A DNA stretch of 64,000 bases, taken from positions 124,001-188,000 of the forward strand of contig NZ_JAPQFJ010000005.1 of the NCBI RefSeq assembly GCF_026738875.1, read 5' to 3'. Below are positions 63,039 through 64,000 of the stretch, piece by piece; position 1 is the first letter of the stretch; each line of letters opens with the position of its first letter. Position numbers and translations under genes: made by a program. Below the pieces are notes generated by a model that was not told the origin of the DNA, searched no databases, and saw only the letters and a list, made by a program, of their open reading frames with translations. This stretch comes from Clostridium brassicae. GTDB taxonomy: Bacteria; Bacillota; Clostridia; Clostridiales; Clostridiaceae.

Positions 63039-63998
63039 TTACAACACTATATCTATCTTTTTTTCTTTTCTATATCTAGTGACTACTGATGTAGTACTTA
63101 TTAAAGTTAGTACAGCTATTATAATTGGTACTTTATACTTAAATACACCTATAATTCCAACTATATTTACTATTACAGATTTAGTTATATAGATTAAAAA
63201 TACAGACACTGGTATTAAAGTTCCTATAAGAGGCATATAATTTGAAATTTTTCTTGATACATAACAGGTTATTAAAGTAACTATAATTCCAACAATATAT
63301 AGTAATACTCCTGTTAATATTATATATTGTATAAAAGTTATATTAACCCAAAATAAATAACCAGTAAAGCAAGAATTAATATTTGAATTATAAAACATAT
63401 TTACACTATAAGTACGAGTGGTATACAAGAAAGATAATACTCCTAGTTGTATTGTCATAATTATCAGTGATGCTATAATTGCTGTTTTAATTTTATCTTT
63501 ATATAAATTTCGTCCTTTTCTAGTGGTATACTGTAGTAACTCCAAAGAGTTTCTAGCATCTCTTGTGAATATAGGTGCAATCATAAATATTATTGATATT
63601 ATAATAGCTATAGAACTATATCTGATGAGGTTATTATAGTTTTCAAAAACAAACCATGGTAATATACTATTTTGTGACTTATTTTTTCTAATTTCATTTA
63701 ATCTATCTTTATAAGCCTTTTTAGTTTGTGAGAACTTAAAATGATCTTCTTCTGTTTGTAAAACTTTTAAACGCTCTTCTTTATATTTAAAATTATTTAT
63801 ATAGTAATCTATAGTTTGTAATTCCCAAAATACATTAACTCCATCTTTAAAAAATATGTCATCATGAAAATTTTCCAAATCTTTTGATCTTGCTCCTTGT
63901 GCTTTTGATCTCTCTTCTTCAAAATTAACATAATCTTTTATATTAAGCTTCTTTGCTTTTTCATTGTTTTTAAGATAATCATTTGCTTTTTTTCTCAT
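63039..63998 (-). CDS. ABC-2-type permease or similar membrane protein, cut at window edge
   Basis: 319 residues visible; the frame may extend beyond the right edge. A soluble, charged stretch of about 120 residues (MRKKANDYLKNNEK, then FKYKEERLKVLQTEEDHF) is followed by six hydrophobic segments. IAPIFTRDARNSLELLQYTTRKGRNLYKDKIKTAIIASL is the coupling region of ABC-2-type permeases that export drugs or peptides. No ATPase gene is visible in the window. Confidence 0.6.
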   Translation of the reverse strand: MRKKANDYLKNNEKAKKLNIKDYVNFEEERSKAQGARSKDLENFHDDIFFKDGVNVFWELQTIDYYINNFKYKEERLKVLQTEEDHFKFSQTKKAYKDRLNEIRKNKSQNSILPWFVFENYNNLIRYSSIAIIISIIFMIAPIFTRDARNSLELLQYTTRKGRNLYKDKIKTAIIASLIIMTIQLGVLSFLYTTRTYSVNMFYNSNINSCFTGYLFWVNITFIQYIILTGVLLYIVGIIVTLITCYVSRKISNYMPLIGTLIPVSVFLIYITKSVIVNIVGIIGVFKYKVPIIIAVLTLISTTSVVTRYRKEKKIDIVL

Positions 63999-64000
63999 AT

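Overview
This strongly AT-rich window comes from a Clostridium, most likely of the C. botulinum group I / C. sporogenes type. The evidence is the gene style (an EFR1 flavodoxin-ferredoxin, a CD3324-type small HTH protein, several YbaK/AlaX deacylases), the very low GC, and a type III-B CRISPR locus that pairs a CorA-like membrane protein with a SAM-AMP-lyase-like protein, a pairing known from C. botulinum. No rRNA or tRNA gene is visible.

Layout. 1-20000 is a patchwork of mostly single-gene units, largely on the minus strand: a partial acetyltransferase, an UppS-like prenyltransferase, peptide deformylase, two GrpB proteins, two methyltransferases, AlaX with an XRE regulator, alpha/beta hydrolases, an EFR1 protein and secreted or membrane proteins of unknown role. 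Between them lie relics of CRISPR leaders and trailers (11500-13050 and 15850-15960). 20072-23095 is a three-gene FtsX/LolD-like ABC operon. 23480-56165 is a CRISPR island with six arrays (93 repeats, 87 spacers by my count), a complete type I-B operon (cas6-cas8b-cas7-cas5-cas3-cas4-cas1-cas2, minus strand, 36739 to 27839) and a type III-B operon (cas6, SAM-AMP-lyase-like gene, corA-like gene, cmr1-cmr2-cmr3-cmr4-cmr5-cmr6, minus strand, 51354 to 42071). An IS21-family element sits beside the type III-B promoter. 56311-64000 returns to housekeeping and accessory genes: an L,D-transpeptidase, a fumarylacetoacetase-family enzyme, an AraC/GyrI regulator, two more deacylases and a truncated ABC-2 permease.

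How it works together. All arrays are read on the minus strand. Each has a conserved leader at its right end with a consensus promoter (TTGAAA, 17 nt, TATAAT). Four of the arrays have a conserved trailer with a bidirectional terminator hairpin at the left end, so arrays behave as self-contained transcription cassettes that have been duplicated and sometimes lost. The I-B operon supplies the only Cas1, Cas2 and Cas4, so adaptation must be shared. Both operons carry their own Cas6.

The most striking feature is a two-repeat, degenerate mini-CRISPR (36879-36968) just upstream of cas6. It has its own diverged but correctly spaced leader promoter. Its 30-nt spacer matches the cas6 promoter region about 110 bp away over the first 23 seed-side positions. 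The only mismatches there are at positions 6 and 12, the bases Cascade flips out, and a TCA PAM is present. This looks like a built-in guide that directs Cascade to repress its own operon. A second unexplained structure is a tandem pair of hairpin elements between cas5 and cas3 that has a relative at 16015-16121.
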